This document shows, in pieces, positions 44,806 to 55,288 of a DNA stretch of 64,000 nt. A program made the translations under genes and the position numbers. This stretch comes from Lysinibacillus sphaericus. Its GTDB lineage: Bacteria > Bacillota > Bacilli > Bacillales_A > Planococcaceae. The stretch is taken from contig NZ_SADV01000002.1 in assembly GCF_006864135.1 (NCBI RefSeq), forward strand, positions 1 to 64,000. Reading direction: 5' to 3'. Under the pieces are notes generated by a model that saw only the letters and a list, made by a program, of their open reading frames with translations, searched no databases and was not told the DNA's origin. Within the stretch, counting starts at the first letter, position 1. Each line of letters opens with the position of its first letter.

Positions 44806-46800
44806 TTAAAGCGCTTTTACCTTCGCTACAACATTTTCTACTGTGAATCCGTATTTTTCCATCACTATTTCACCTGGTGCAGAAGCGCCGAACTTGTCAA
44901 TTGCAAGAACGTCCCCTTCAAAACCAGTGTATTTATGCCAGCCGAATGATGAGCCCATTTCGATTGCAAGACGTTTTGTTACAGCTTTTGGAAGAATAGA
45001 TTCTTTGTACGCTGCGTCTTGTTTTTCGAAGCGATCCATAGATGGCATTGAAACAACTGCCACATCTACACCATCAGCTTTTAATGCTTTTTGTGCTTCG
45101 ACTGCAAGTGAAACCTCAGAGCCTGTTGCAATTAAAATGGCATCTGCCACTTCTTTTGTAGCAGGAGACACTGTATAAGCACCTTTAGTAACACCTTCAC
45201 GTACTGTATCAATAGATGCGTCAAGAACAGGTAAGTTTTGACGGGACAATACTAAAACAGTTGGTGTTTTTTCAGATGCTACTGCTAGCTCCCATGCAAC
45301 GGCTGATTCATTTGCATCTGCTGGGCGAACAACAGATAAATTCGGCATTGCACGTAAAGATGCAAGGTGTTCGATTGGTTCATGTGTTGGGCCATCTTCC
45401 CCTACAGCAATTGAGTCATGTGTAAATACATAAGTAACAGGAAGACCCATTAATGCAGAAAGACGTACAGCTGGACGAACATAATCAGAGAATACGAAGA
45501 ATGTACCACCAAATACGTTAAGACCACCGTGAAGTGCCATACCGTTCATAGCAGCACCCATTGCAAACTCACGTACACCGAACCAAATATTACGGCCAGC
45601 ATAATCGTCTGCAGAGAAATCTCCAGCGTCTTTCATCGTCGTTTTATTTGAGCCAGCAAGGTCAGCTGAACCACCGAAGAATGATGGAGTTTTCTTTGCA
45701 ATTGCATTGATTGCATCTCCAGAAGAAGAACGAGTAGCTACTGATTTACCTGCTTCATAAACTGGTAATTCAGAAGCAAAATCTTCTGGTAATTGACCAT
45801 TCATTGCCTTTTCAAATTGCGCTGCTAATTCCGGGAACTCTTGCTTATATGCTTCAAACTTAGCATTCCAAGCTTCTTCAGGTTGTGCCCCTTGAACTTC
45901 AGCAGCTGCTGCGAATGTATCATATGCTTCAGCAGGAATTTGGAATGGCTCGTGTGCCCATTCATATGCTGCTTTTGTTAAAACAACCTCATCTTGACCA
46001 AGTGGTGCACCGTGAGATGCAGCTTTACCAGATTTGTTTGGTGAACCAAAACCGATAACAGTTTTTACTTCAATCAGTGTTGGCTTGCCAGTTGATTTTT
46101 TAGCTTCTTCGATTGCTGCGTTAATTGCTTCAACATCTGTACCATCTGCAACTTTTAAATAGTTCCAGCCATAAGATTCGAAACGTTTTTGAACATTTTC
46201 TGAGAATGATTTTTCTAAATCACCATCTAAAGAAATATCGTTTGAATCGTATAAAACGATTAACTTTTCAAGTTTTAAGTGACCTGCTAAAGAGATAGCT
46301 TCAGCTGCTACACCTTCCATTAAATCGCCATCGCCACAAAGTGCAAATGTATAGTGATCAACGATGTCATGTCCTGGTTTATTGTAAGTAGCTGCTAAAT
46401 GGCGTTCAGCCATTGCCATACCAACTGTCATAGCAATCCCTTGACCTAGAGGCCCTGTTGTTGCCTCTACCCCAACAGTATGACCATATTCAGGATGCCC
46501 TGGAGTTAATGAATCCCATTGACGGAAGTTTTGAATTTCTTCCATTGGTAAGCCGTAGCCACCTAGATGAAGTAGGCTATATAAAAGCATAGAGCCATGA
46601 CCTGCAGAAAGTACAAAACGGTCACGGTTAAACCATTTTGGATTAGCCGGATTATGGTGAAGTTGTTTTGTCCAAAGCGTATAAGCCATTGGCGCAGCCC
46701 CCATCGGTAAACCTGGGTGACCTGAGTTTGCTTTTTCAATTGCATCAATTGACAAAGTTCGGATAGCATTAATCGCTAGTTGATCCGCATGTTGAGTCAT
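44806..46800 (-). CDS. tkt: Transketolase
   Basis: 664 residues. The thiamine diphosphate motif starts at [16 protein letters not shown] and continues to [13 protein letters not shown]; other signatures are [15 protein letters not shown] at the N-terminus and [20 protein letters not shown]. It moves two-carbon ketol units in the pentose phosphate pathway. In B. subtilis tkt lies between ynzC and sirA; the ynzC side is kept here, the sirA side is not. Confidence 0.97.
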   Translation of the reverse strand: MTQHADQLAINAIRTLSIDAIEKANSGHPGLPMGAAPMAYTLWTKQLHHNPANPKWFNRDRFVLSAGHGSMLLYSLLHLGGYGLPMEEIQNFRQWDSLTPGHPEYGHTVGVEATTGPLGQGIAMTVGMAMAERHLAATYNKPGHDIVDHYTFALCGDGDLMEGVAAEAISLAGHLKLEKLIVLYDSNDISLDGDLEKSFSENVQKRFESYGWNYLKVADGTDVEAINAAIEEAKKSTGKPTLIEVKTVIGFGSPNKSGKAASHGAPLGQDEVVLTKAAYEWAHEPFQIPAEAYDTFAAAAEVQGAQPEEAWNAKFEAYKQEFPELAAQFEKAMNGQLPEDFASELPVYEAGKSVATRSSSGDAINAIAKKTPSFFGGSADLAGSNKTTMKDAGDFSADDYAGRNIWFGVREFAMGAAMNGMALHGGLNVFGGTFFVFSDYVRPAVRLSALMGLPVTYVFTHDSIAVGEDGPTHEPIEHLASLRAMPNLSVVRPADANESAVAWELAVASEKTPTVLVLSRQNLPVLDASIDTVREGVTKGAYTVSPATKEVADAILIATGSEVSLAVEAQKALKADGVDVAVVSMPSMDRFEKQDAAYKESILPKAVTKRLAIEMGSSFGWHKYTGFEGDVLAIDKFGASAPGEIVMEKYGFTVENVVAKVKAL

Positions 46801-46825
46801 TATTTTGTGACATCCTTTCTCGTCC

Positions 46826-46854
46826 TATATATTGTTCTTATACAGTTTAGTCAA
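46826..46854 (-). promoter_or_regulatory. Promoter of tkt
   Basis: On the minus strand TTGACT (plus 46849-46854) and TATATA (plus 46826-46831) are separated by 17 bases, about 25 bases before the start codon. Confidence 0.6.
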
Positions 46855-46910
46855 CATTGCTTCAGAAAACAATGGTTTTGTTATACTATTAACGATTTAT
46901 AACATACTTT

Positions 46911-47131
46911 ATCTTTATTCAGCGAAAAATCCCCCACATTATAAAGCCAGCGATGGGGCCAACTGAATAAAGATAATGCCTCAGGCGGGATGTCACGGAT
47001 TTTGAAAGGAATTAACATAAGGATGTTAGCCTAAACCTTCGCATCCTGCGAAAACGGCTAACTGACCTGCATCGCGCAAGCCTAAGCACAATTCAAAATC
47101 CGGACACAATTACGTCGAGGCGTAATTGACC
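46911..47131. repeat. Intergenic element with palindrome, copy 3 (inverted)
   Basis: In reverse complement it begins with CAATTACGCC...GTAATTG (47107-47128), then GTCCGGATTTTGAATTGTGC and GATGCAGGTCAGTTAGC...TTTAGGC, as in copy 2 but without the minisatellite. At its other end ATCTTTATTCAG (46911-46922) and CTGAATAAAGAT (46963-46974) form a perfect 12-bp inverted repeat. It fills the gap between tkt and the ynzC-like gene. Confidence 0.65.
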
Positions 47132-47144
47132 TAAATGTGTCATA

Positions 47145-47378
47145 TTAATTGAGAAATTTATTTTTTTTCGCTTGTTTAACTTTTTCTGGTGTTACATCAT
47201 TTCCTTCAGCATCTACCACTTTTACGTTTTCAATTGTATCTCGCATCGTTGATCTAAATGTATCTAGATATTCTTTACGAAGCGCTGATCGTTCCTTAGC
47301 TTCTGCCTCTGTTAATGTACCACTTTTAGCCTTAGCAGAAAGTTCATTGATTCGGTTAATTTTTTCTTTTGATAACAT
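47145..47378 (-). CDS. ynzC: DUF896 family protein (YnzC-like)
   Basis: 77 residues from ATG at 47378 behind AAAGGTG; same length as B. subtilis YnzC. The helical hairpin motif [20 protein letters not shown], then [13 protein letters not shown], defines the family. Function is not settled. In B. subtilis it is part of the LexA-controlled yneA-yneB-ynzC operon; here a GNAT gene and a broken gene have come between yneB and it. Confidence 0.93.
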   Translation of the reverse strand: MLSKEKINRINELSAKAKSGTLTEAEAKERSALRKEYLDTFRSTMRDTIENVKVVDAEGNDVTPEKVKQAKKNKFLN

Positions 47379-47585
47379 AATTACACACCTTTCAATACAT
47401 ATCTTAATGAATATTATATGCAAAGTATAGCATGTATCCCCTTGAAATGCAGTTATACCAACCTTTTAAGTATCCTTATATTTTTGAAATAAATTCCACA
47501 AATTGCATGACTTTGAGAAATTACAAGTGTATAACTAATTATAGGGTTCCAAAACAAAATTAATTTATGCTTGGAGGAATATAAA

Positions 47586-48098
47586 TTGTTTATCAAAACG
47601 AACAGACTTTTAATAAGAGAATTTGAGATTCAAGATTGGCAAGCTGTCTATGAATATACTTCGAATCCAAATGTAATGAAGTATATTCCCGAAGGAGTTT
47701 TTAATGAAGAAGAAGCTAAAAAGTTCGTATCAGAAAATAGCGGTGAACAAGCAAAATACTTCCCTGTTATTTTAATAAGCGAAAATATTGTCATTGGTCA
47801 TATTGTTTTCCATCAATATTTTGGTGACCATACGTATGAAATTGGCTGGGTATTGAATCCGAACTATTACAATAATGGCTATGCCTCTGAAGCAGCAAAA
47901 GCTGTACTGAATTACGGATTTAAAGAAAAGAAACTTCATAGAATTATTGCTACATGCCAACCAGAAAATATCCCATCTTATCGAGTGATGGAGAAAATCG
48001 GCATGAGACGCGAAGGTTATTTTAAAAAATGTATACCAAATGGAGATGAGTGGTGGGATGAATATTACTATGCTGTCTTAAAAGAAGAATGGGCATAA
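47586..48098 (+). CDS. GNAT N-acetyltransferase, RimJ/RimL type
   Basis: 170 residues from TTG at 47586 with GGAGG 8 bases upstream. Motifs: TNRLLIREFEIQDW at the N-terminus, YEIGWVLNPNYYNNGYASEA (acetyl-CoA loop) and HRIIATCQPENIPSYRVMEK. It resembles ribosomal-protein or small-molecule N-acetyltransferases; the substrate is unknown. It is an inserted gene relative to the B. subtilis yneB-ynzC order. Confidence 0.88.
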   Translation: MFIKTNRLLIREFEIQDWQAVYEYTSNPNVMKYIPEGVFNEEEAKKFVSENSGEQAKYFPVILISENIVIGHIVFHQYFGDHTYEIGWVLNPNYYNNGYASEAAKAVLNYGFKEKKLHRIIATCQPENIPSYRVMEKIGMRREGYFKKCIPNGDEWWDEYYYAVLKEEWA

Positions 48099-48137
48099 GA
48101 TCCTTTTAGAGATTATCGATTTCTAGAGGAGATTTAT

Positions 48138-48670
48138 ATGAAAAAGACCGCTGTATTATTGTATCCCAAATTTAGTAAATTGAGTGTAGCATTATCTATA
48201 TTAATACAAGGAAATAAACCCGTCATAACTGTGGATTAAACAGCGCAAAAATTAAAGGGGAATCTGGGTTATCTTGTATAGCAGATACACAAATAAGTGA
48301 TATTAATCTTGACGAAGTTGATAGCTTGATATTACCAGGGTGTATGGATATAGCTTTATTAATACACGAGCAAAAATTAATAGATTTTATTAGTCATGTA
48401 AATGCCAAAGGAGCTATCATTGCAAGTATTTCTAGCACGCCATCTCTTTTAGCAAAAGCAGGAGTATTAAAGAACAAAAAATATACTGTAGGATTATCTC
48501 CAGAAGGTATGGATAAGCTGGGCTTCTTTGATCTTAGTCATCTCTCTGAAGACTTAGTTGTACAAGACGGCAACATCATAACTGCAAGAGGCAAAGGTTT
48601 TATACAATTTGGCATTACTGTGGGTAAAGCCCTGCAGCTCTCTTTTGATGAAAATTGGTACAGGGCATAA
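48138..48670 (+). pseudogene. Frameshifted DJ-1/PfpI family gene
   Basis: An ATG at 48138 opens MKKTAVLLYPKFSKLSVALS and hits TAA at 48237; the -1 frame then continues without a break to 48670 (CIADTQISDINLDEVDSLIL, then PGCMDIALLIHEQKLIDFIS). Together they make one DJ-1/PfpI-fold protein of about 177 residues. At the nucleophile position, where the family usually has Cys in an A-I-C-A-G-type turn, it reads IISTASS-like serine (ASISSTPSLLAKAG). A single frameshift could also be a sequencing error. Confidence 0.75.
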
Positions 48671-48782
48671 CAAAAAAATCGCTAAAGAGAGGTAGAAATC
48701 ACTACTTCTCTTATTTTTTTACTATTCATTCTATTTGTTGATCGGGTATACCCGTCACTTTGGAACTTAACCTTTAAAAATT

Positions 48783-48815
48783 AAAAAATCAGCGGGACGA
48801 TAAAAACCCCACTGA

Positions 48816-48817
<2 letters not shown>
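48783..48817 (-). terminator. Terminator after yneB
   Basis: AATCAG(C)GGG and CCC(A)CTGATT pair, and on the minus strand TTTTTTAA follows. It overlaps the end of yneB. Confidence 0.75.
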
Positions 48818-49801
<984 letters not shown>

Positions 49802-49832
49802 GTTTAAAACCCCTTTTCTAGAATGTTTGTTC

Positions 49833-49846
49833 GGAATATATGTTCT
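49833..49846 (-). promoter_or_regulatory. LexA box candidate, yneA-proximal
   Basis: On the minus strand AGAACATATATTCC fits 12 of 14 positions of the Gram-positive SOS box CGAACRNRYGTTYC. It lies just downstream of the yneA -10. Confidence 0.6.
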
Positions 49847-49847
49847 C

Positions 49848-49876
49848 ATATTAATACGAACAAACGTTTTTGTCAA
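49848..49876 (-). promoter_or_regulatory. Promoter of yneA with LexA box in the spacer
   Basis: On the minus strand TTGACA (plus 49871-49876) and TAATAT (plus 49848-49853) are separated by 17 bases. The spacer holds an SOS box, CGAACAAACGTTTT on the plus strand (49857-49870), with 13 of 14 consensus positions, so bound LexA would block polymerase. Confidence 0.85.
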
Positions 49877-49884
49877 ACACTTTT

Positions 49885-49924
49885 CGAACCTATGTTTGCT
49901 TAAGTGTTCGCATTCTGTTATACT
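49885..49924 (+). promoter_or_regulatory. Promoter of lexA with overlapping LexA box
   Basis: TTGCTT (49896-49901) and TATACT (49919-49924) are separated by 17 bases. The SOS box CGAACCTATGTTTG (49885-49898) overlaps the -35, fitting autoregulation. Confidence 0.75.
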
Positions 49925-49963
49925 ACTAATTAGTAAAATGATTAAAAAAAGAGGTGAGCAATT

Positions 49964-50581
49964 ATGAAAAAAGTTTCGAAAAGACAAGAGGCCATATTAG
50001 AGTTCATTAAAGAAGAAGTACGAGCAAAGGGGTATCCACCATCTGTACGTGAGATTGGGGAGGCAGTTGGACTTGCTTCAAGCTCAACAGTTCATGGGCA
50101 TTTAGCTCGTTTAGAACAAAAAGGCTTGATTCGACGCGATCCAACTAAACCACGTGCTATTGAAATTTTAGAGCCAGAAGATTCTATCCAAAAGCAACAC
50201 GTTATTCATGTCCCATTAGTTGGGAAGGTTACTGCAGGTTCTCCAATAACTGCTGTTGAAAATATCGATGAATATTTCCCACTCCCAGATATTTATGGTA
50301 CAAGTGAAGATCAATTATTTATGCTTGAAATTATGGGTGAATCAATGATTGAAGCTGGCATTTTAGACGGAGATTTAGTTATTGTTAAACAAAAAGCAAC
50401 AGCTGATAATGGTGATATTGTCGTAGCAATGACTGAAGAGAATGAAGCAACTGTAAAGCGCTTCTTTAAGGAAAAAAGTCATTTTCGTTTACAGCCTGAA
50501 AACTCAACAATGGAGCCAATTATCGTAGATCAAGTTTCTATTTTAGGGCATGTTGTAGGTCTATATCGTCGTGTACATTAA
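49964..50581 (+). CDS. lexA: LexA repressor
   Basis: 205 residues: winged-helix DNA-binding domain ([20 protein letters not shown]), cleavage site A91-G92 in KVTAGSPI, and the S24 peptidase dyad S127 (MGESMIE) and K165 (EATVKRF). RecA filaments trigger its self-cleavage and derepress SOS genes. AGAGGTGAG precedes ATG. Confidence 0.97.
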   Translation: MKKVSKRQEAILEFIKEEVRAKGYPPSVREIGEAVGLASSSTVHGHLARLEQKGLIRRDPTKPRAIEILEPEDSIQKQHVIHVPLVGKVTAGSPITAVENIDEYFPLPDIYGTSEDQLFMLEIMGESMIEAGILDGDLVIVKQKATADNGDIVVAMTEENEATVKRFFKEKSHFRLQPENSTMEPIIVDQVSILGHVVGLYRRVH

Positions 50582-50617
50582 AAGTATCTCAATATTAAAG
50601 TATAAAAGGAGGTTATT

Positions 50618-50659
50618 ATGTTCACAAATGGGCATATACCTCTTTTTCTTATCTTTTGA
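50618..50659 (+). other. Tiny ORF or hairpin after lexA
   Basis: A 13-codon frame (MFTNGHIPLFLIF) starts behind AAAAGGAGG. The same stretch can fold, AAAAGGAGGT...ATG with CATATACCTCTTTT, ending in T-rich sequence. A lexA terminator is the simpler reading. Confidence 0.3.
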
Positions 50660-50756
50660 GTGTTATTTTAATCACTAAAAAAGAACCCACTTGAAAATGG
50701 ATTCCTTACACCTAGCAATGTATTCATGTTCATCACCAAGGTTATCTTAGTAAAGT

Positions 50757-51479
50757 TTATGCCTCTACCTTAAATTTCAAACTTGCCTTTACAAATGCAG
50801 CAAATAGTTTCTTTGATATTTCATCTCCTGCAATAGCTAACTCTTCAGGATGCCATTGAACTGCTAAACAAAATGGTAAATCATCATGCACTACCGCTTC
50901 AACGATACCATCACTTGATTTTGCTACCACTTTCAGCTTTTCTGCTACTACGTTTATTGCCTGATGATGAAATGAATTCACAGCAATTTTTTCTTCCTCA
51001 ATAATCGTTTTTAATAATGTATCAGGTGATAGGTTAACATAATGTGTTGTAACACCTCTTGCTGCTTGTTGCACATGCTTTATTAATTTTTTACTATGAT
51101 ACTCACTTTCAATATCCTGATAGACTGTGCCTCCAAATGCAACATTTAGGATTTGAAGCCCTCGACAGATTCCGAGAATCGGCATTTTCCGAATAGAGGC
51201 TGCACTAATTAAAGCAAGCTCCACTGCATCTCGTTCGGGATGAACCTTCCCTAATTTTGGTGTAGGTTCTGCGTCAAAGAGGAATGGATGTACATCATAG
51301 CCACCCGATAGTAATAATCCGTCCGTCAACGATAAAATTTGTGCTACATCCTCTTCAACGCCAATTGGAATTATTAGTGGAACTCCCCCTGCCTCCATTA
51401 TACTTTTGCTATAAGCAGCATTTAATCTTGAGGACAAATCATCCTCCGCAAAAGCCGTTATTCCGATAATTGGTTTCAT
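50757..51479 (-). CDS. Class-I glutamine amidotransferase-like hydrolase (peptidase C26)
   Basis: 240 residues from ATG at 51479 with GGAGGGG upstream. The nucleophile is in LGICRGLQILNVAFGG, and His-Glu in VQWHPEE; LLLSGGYDVHP forms the oxyanion loop. It resembles gamma-glutamyl-GABA hydrolase PuuD, which frees GABA in putrescine breakdown; no other put genes are near, so the substrate is uncertain. Confidence 0.87.
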   Translation of the reverse strand: MKPIIGITAFAEDDLSSRLNAAYSKSIMEAGGVPLIIPIGVEEDVAQILSLTDGLLLSGGYDVHPFLFDAEPTPKLGKVHPERDAVELALISAASIRKMPILGICRGLQILNVAFGGTVYQDIESEYHSKKLIKHVQQAARGVTTHYVNLSPDTLLKTIIEEEKIAVNSFHHQAINVVAEKLKVVAKSSDGIVEAVVHDDLPFCLAVQWHPEELAIAGDEISKKLFAAFVKASLKFKVEA

Positions 51480-51542
51480 CCTATCCCCTCCATGATCTTT
51501 AGCTTGCATTCACTGCCTATGAAAGAATCCGTCAATGATTAC

Positions 51543-52295
51543 TTACCAAAACCCAAGATACCAATTCATCAACGCATCTCCATAGAAATAGATGATAATA
51601 GCTGCGAGAGCAATAGAAGGTCCGAATGGTATAGGCGTTTTCCTTCCCTGTCCACGTATCTTTAATACAACGATGCCAACAATCATGCCAATTACTGCCG
51701 CTACAAAAAGCGTCAAAATGGTATGTATTGTCCCGAGTACGAGACCAAGTAAAAAGAATAATTTAATATCGCCACCACCCATTCCACCTCTTGATAGAAC
51801 AGCTATACAATATAATATGCCAAAACCTACGACAGCACCAACTATACTGTCCCACCAAGGAGACAACGGAGAGATCACGCGTCCAAAAACTAGCAATGGT
51901 AAAAAGAATAATAGCACCTTATCGGGAATAAGCATATACGCAAAATCCGATACAACAATAATGACTACTAATGAAATTAATAATAGCGCCACAAAAAATT
52001 CTGCACTAAAGCCTAATTGCCAATAAGCAAAAGCAAATAATAGGCCTGTAATAAGTTCCATCAATGGATAAATCCAAGAAATTTTTTGCCCACAGCTACG
52101 GCATTTTCCACCTAAAAATAAATAAGACAAAACAGGCACCAAATCAAGCGCCGTCAACTGTCTCTTACAAGAAGTGCAATGCGAGGGTGGGTGCACAACG
52201 GACTCCTTCATAGGCACACGTAAGCCAACTACATTAAAAAATGAGCCAAGAACGAGCCCAAATAGTAAAACTGTAATGGTATAAGCGATTTCCAT
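51543..52295 (-). CDS. pilD: Prepilin peptidase (PilD/ComC type)
   Basis: 250 residues with about eight membrane segments. The N-terminal methylase domain has cysteine pairs C40/C43 and C65/C68 (CTSC, CRSC). The catalytic aspartates are in VVSDFAYMLIPD and GGMGGGDIKL. It cleaves type IV prepilins after Gly and methylates the new N-terminus. It closes the minus-strand pilus operon. Confidence 0.94.
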   Translation of the reverse strand: MEIAYTITVLLFGLVLGSFFNVVGLRVPMKESVVHPPSHCTSCKRQLTALDLVPVLSYLFLGGKCRSCGQKISWIYPLMELITGLLFAFAYWQLGFSAEFFVALLLISLVVIIVVSDFAYMLIPDKVLLFFLPLLVFGRVISPLSPWWDSIVGAVVGFGILYCIAVLSRGGMGGGDIKLFFLLGLVLGTIHTILTLFVAAVIGMIVGIVVLKIRGQGRKTPIPFGPSIALAAIIIYFYGDALMNWYLGFW

Positions 52296-52353
52296 TTTTA
52301 TGTCCTCCTATACTAATAGACGCCCATACACTTAAGTATGCGCGCCATCTAGA

Positions 52354-53079
52354 TTATTGTTGTCCTTCATAATAGAACGTCGTTACTTGTATAGTTGCTT
52401 TTAAGGTTGTATCAGCGTCTTCCTTGAATTTCGCTTCTTCACCAGTTAATGTGAAATCGATCGCATCAATTTTCATCACACGATCAATTTTTTCAATTTC
52501 TTTTATAAACTCAACCATAGCTTTATTATCCAATGCGACAACTTCAATATCAAATGTTACGAGTTTTAATTCCTTTGGTAAAGAGTCTTTATTGAGAGTA
52601 GCAGTTGGTATTTTATCTTTCACTTCAGGTGTTTCATCATTTTTAGCAATAGCTTGTTCATCCGCTTCAGTTGCAGATTGCTGTGTATCAGCCTGTTCCT
52701 CAGAATTTGTCGAGTTAGGATCTGTAATAGCTGACTCCATTACGAGCGAATCATAATTATTAAAGTCCATAGCTTCTACCCGCGTGCCTGTCACCACTTC
52801 AATCTCTTCAATATTTCGAATTACTTCGTCAATCGCTCGAGTTTGAGGTACTTTTTTACGTAATGTTAAGTTACTTGTACGATTAGATTTACCGTTCTTT
52901 TCAATTAAAGCAATCTGCTCCTGAATTGTAGATACTTCTTGTTGAAGCGCGATATTCGAGCTTTCTTTCGCATCCACTTCTTCTAATTTAGGTGTTACTA
53001 TATAGTAATAAAGCGCAAATAAAATGGCTGCAATTAAAGCTGTTAAGATAAGAATCGTTGAATTTTTACTACTTGTCAT
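52354..53079 (-). CDS. pilO: Type IV pilus alignment protein PilO-like
   Basis: 241 residues: one N-terminal membrane helix (about 9-28), a coiled coil (about 30-65), an acidic low-complexity linker (about 110-150) and a C-terminal ferredoxin-like domain. Sequence identity with PilO is weak, but fold layout and its place after pilN are as expected. It overlaps pilN by 4 bases. Confidence 0.75.
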   Translation of the reverse strand: MTSSKNSTILILTALIAAILFALYYYIVTPKLEEVDAKESSNIALQQEVSTIQEQIALIEKNGKSNRTSNLTLRKKVPQTRAIDEVIRNIEEIEVVTGTRVEAMDFNNYDSLVMESAITDPNSTNSEEQADTQQSATEADEQAIAKNDETPEVKDKIPTATLNKDSLPKELKLVTFDIEVVALDNKAMVEFIKEIEKIDRVMKIDAIDFTLTGEEAKFKEDADTTLKATIQVTTFYYEGQQ

Positions 53080-53669
53080 GATTCTCTACCTCCAGCGAGA
53101 AATTTAAAATCAATTCCTAATGTAATAGTTGCCGAATAACGTGGTACTTCCTTAAACTTGTTCTTAGGACTTTTTTCCTCTTGGTTCTCAATAGCAACAT
53201 CAAAATTAGAAATAGTATCGACCTGTATATCATTGAAATAAGGGCTTGCAGTTAGCTTTTCTAAATAAGATGATATAGCTGACATCGTTTCAAAATCAGC
53301 CGTAATTTCAACATTTTTCTCACCAAATACATAGTTCCTTAAATACGTTTGCTCTGGTAATAATACTTGCGTTTCATCCATTAAAGGTGTCACAGGATAG
53401 GATACTTTTTCCACAAATTGTACGGATTGCTCCAATGAGCCTTTATTCGCATTTTGCTTACTATCTAACTCTATTTGAAGTTGTTCGCGTTGCGATGAAA
53501 GCTCCACTTCCTGCGCATTTAATGTTGTAAGATCACTTTTTGCTTGGAAAAACAGGAAAATCATATATCCTACTATGATACCAATAAGAATAATAAATAC
53601 TACATATATTAAAGTAGGCGTTGAATGCTTCTTTTCCAAATTCGGCAAGAGGTTAATGTCTGGTACCAT
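53076..53669 (-). CDS. pilN: Type IV pilus assembly protein PilN-like
   Basis: 197 residues. The N-terminal PDINLLPNLEKK is the PilN motif that inserts into PilM; then a membrane helix (about 17-39), a coiled coil and a small periplasmic-type domain. With PilM and PilO it forms the inner alignment complex. It begins at the last base of pilM. Confidence 0.82.
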   Translation of the reverse strand: MVPDINLLPNLEKKHSTPTLIYVVFIILIGIIVGYMIFLFFQAKSDLTTLNAQEVELSSQREQLQIELDSKQNANKGSLEQSVQFVEKVSYPVTPLMDETQVLLPEQTYLRNYVFGEKNVEITADFETMSAISSYLEKLTASPYFNDIQVDTISNFDVAIENQEEKSPKNKFKEVPRYSATITLGIDFKFLAGGRES

Positions 53670-54640
53670 TAGTTAACCTCCTTTAATGCAAGTCCTAATA
53701 AGCTTGCAAATTGCTCTGAAAATTGAGGGAAAGATTTTTGAATGATTGAATCATTTAACATAATAATTGGTATCGAAAAATTATTTTCTAAAAACTCTTT
53801 AACGGTTGAAAGTAGTGGATTATCTCCTAAAATGATAATCTCATCTACACTTTTCTCACCTTTATGTAAGGAAAACTTAAAAAAATTCATAATACGATCG
53901 ATTTCAAGCATTTGATCGGTAAGAATCATACGATATTCATCTTCAACTTCTGAATGATAAGAAAAACGATACTCTTCAATTTCTTCAGGCTTCCATTTCG
54001 ATAAATCTGTATCAAATGATTGGTATCGTAAAAACTCCAGTTGCCCAAATGAAAAAATACTTATCGATAATTCATTGATTGACCAATCCGCTATTAAATA
54101 AGTTCGATCATCCTTTATTAGCTGCAAATACTCTAACAGACGAATATTACACAATGCTCGAATATCTGCTGCTTGTGGATCTAATGTAGCATCGAGTAAA
54201 AGTCCAATCATTTTCGTCACTTCTTCTGAAGGTGCTGCAAATAACATAGCCTGTCCATCATTAGGATTCGGGTCATACACATCGATAAGAGGATCTTGAA
54301 ACGGAAGATGGATGGACTGACCAAGCTCCATTTCCACATAACCTTTTAATTCATTCCACTCTATATCATCAGGATGCTCAAAGCTCTTTAACAAAACGGA
54401 AGTATCCGGTACAAAAATACGCGCATTTTGCTTTTTGCCAGCCCATTTTGCCACATCATTTTTCATGACATCAAACAATTCCATTTCATTCTGAATAACA
54501 GATCCTTCAACAATCCCCTGTGCTAATGGCATTTCATAGCCTTTCCATTGCGACGGATCAGCACCTTTTGCCACAATCGCACGCAATATATAATCCTTTA
54601 TTTCAATCGACACATGCGATTTTTTCTTTTTTGTAAACAT
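53669..54640 (-). CDS. pilM: Type IV pilus assembly protein PilM-like (actin-fold)
   Basis: 323 residues from ATG at 54640, with AAGGAGG 11 bases upstream. An actin/FtsA-like ATPase fold is suggested by VSIEIKDYILRAIV at the N-terminus, FVPDTSVLLKSFEHPDD and YLIADWSINELSISIFSF. It forms the cytoplasmic ring that links the motor to PilN. It follows the pilin gene after a strong hairpin. Confidence 0.8.
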   Translation of the reverse strand: MFTKKKKSHVSIEIKDYILRAIVAKGADPSQWKGYEMPLAQGIVEGSVIQNEMELFDVMKNDVAKWAGKKQNARIFVPDTSVLLKSFEHPDDIEWNELKGYVEMELGQSIHLPFQDPLIDVYDPNPNDGQAMLFAAPSEEVTKMIGLLLDATLDPQAADIRALCNIRLLEYLQLIKDDRTYLIADWSINELSISIFSFGQLEFLRYQSFDTDLSKWKPEEIEEYRFSYHSEVEDEYRMILTDQMLEIDRIMNFFKFSLHKGEKSVDEIIILGDNPLLSTVKEFLENNFSIPIIMLNDSIIQKSFPQFSEQFASLLGLALKEVN

Positions 54641-54692
54641 GTGAAAAGATGCCTCCTTCTGAACTTTAGCTTTAATAATTAACCATCCATTT

Positions 54693-54737
54693 CCCAACCA
54701 GAAGCACAGATTAAACTGCACTTCTGAGTAGGTTGGG
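54693..54737. other. Stem-loop between major pilin and pilM
   Basis: CCCAACC and GGTTGGG form the base, AGAAG/CTTCT and a further inner pairing extend it. No T-run follows on either strand, so it is more likely an mRNA 3' stabiliser or partial attenuator that sets pilin apart from pilMNO expression. Confidence 0.55.
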
Positions 54738-54742
54738 AGGGT

Positions 54743-55180
54743 TTATTTCGAAATCCATGAAAACTTATCTGTGTCAGTATCAGGTTTATCAACCTCTAAT
54801 TCTGATAATGTTGATGCATCAATTTTATATTCTTTTTTGCCTGCAACAATACCTTTTGTTACTGTAATTTTCCCTTCGCGAGTTACCGTGAATTCTTTAA
54901 CTGTACCTGAATCTTTTACATAATCAGTTAAGTTAGTTGTAGTATTTGTGAAGGTTGCGGAAGGTTCAGTATTGTCCGTATAATAAATATTTGCTGCACT
55001 TATTAAGTTTGCTGCATCTGATTTAGCACCTTTCACACGGCTATTTTCGATTATATTCCCAATAGCAGGAATAGCAATCGCCGCAATAATCGCTAGAATG
55101 ACGATTACTGCTAATAGCTCGATTAGTGTTAAACCTTTTTGATTTTTTAATAGTTTTTTGTTTAAGAGTTTTTTGAACAT
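54743..55180 (-). CDS. Type IV major prepilin
   Basis: 145 residues. Class III-type leader MFKKLLNKKLLKNQKG is cut before LTLIELLAV; E21 is the +5 glutamate of the mature protein. The hydrophobic helix AVIVILAIIAAIAIPAI follows and the rest is a short globular, Thr-rich head without cysteines. Place and lone hairpin suggest the main pilus subunit. Confidence 0.88.
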   Translation of the reverse strand: MFKKLLNKKLLKNQKGLTLIELLAVIVILAIIAAIAIPAIGNIIENSRVKGAKSDAANLISAANIYYTDNTEPSATFTNTTTNLTDYVKDSGTVKEFTVTREGKITVTKGIVAGKKEYKIDASTLSELEVDKPDTDTDKFSWISK

Positions 55181-55288
55181 CGGTGTTCCTCCTTATAAAT
55201 TGTTATGATTAGTCCGAAAATATGTACACCTACTACTACAACAACTACTACTGTCTTTTCTATACCACCCCCTTTAAAGTTCGTAAGC

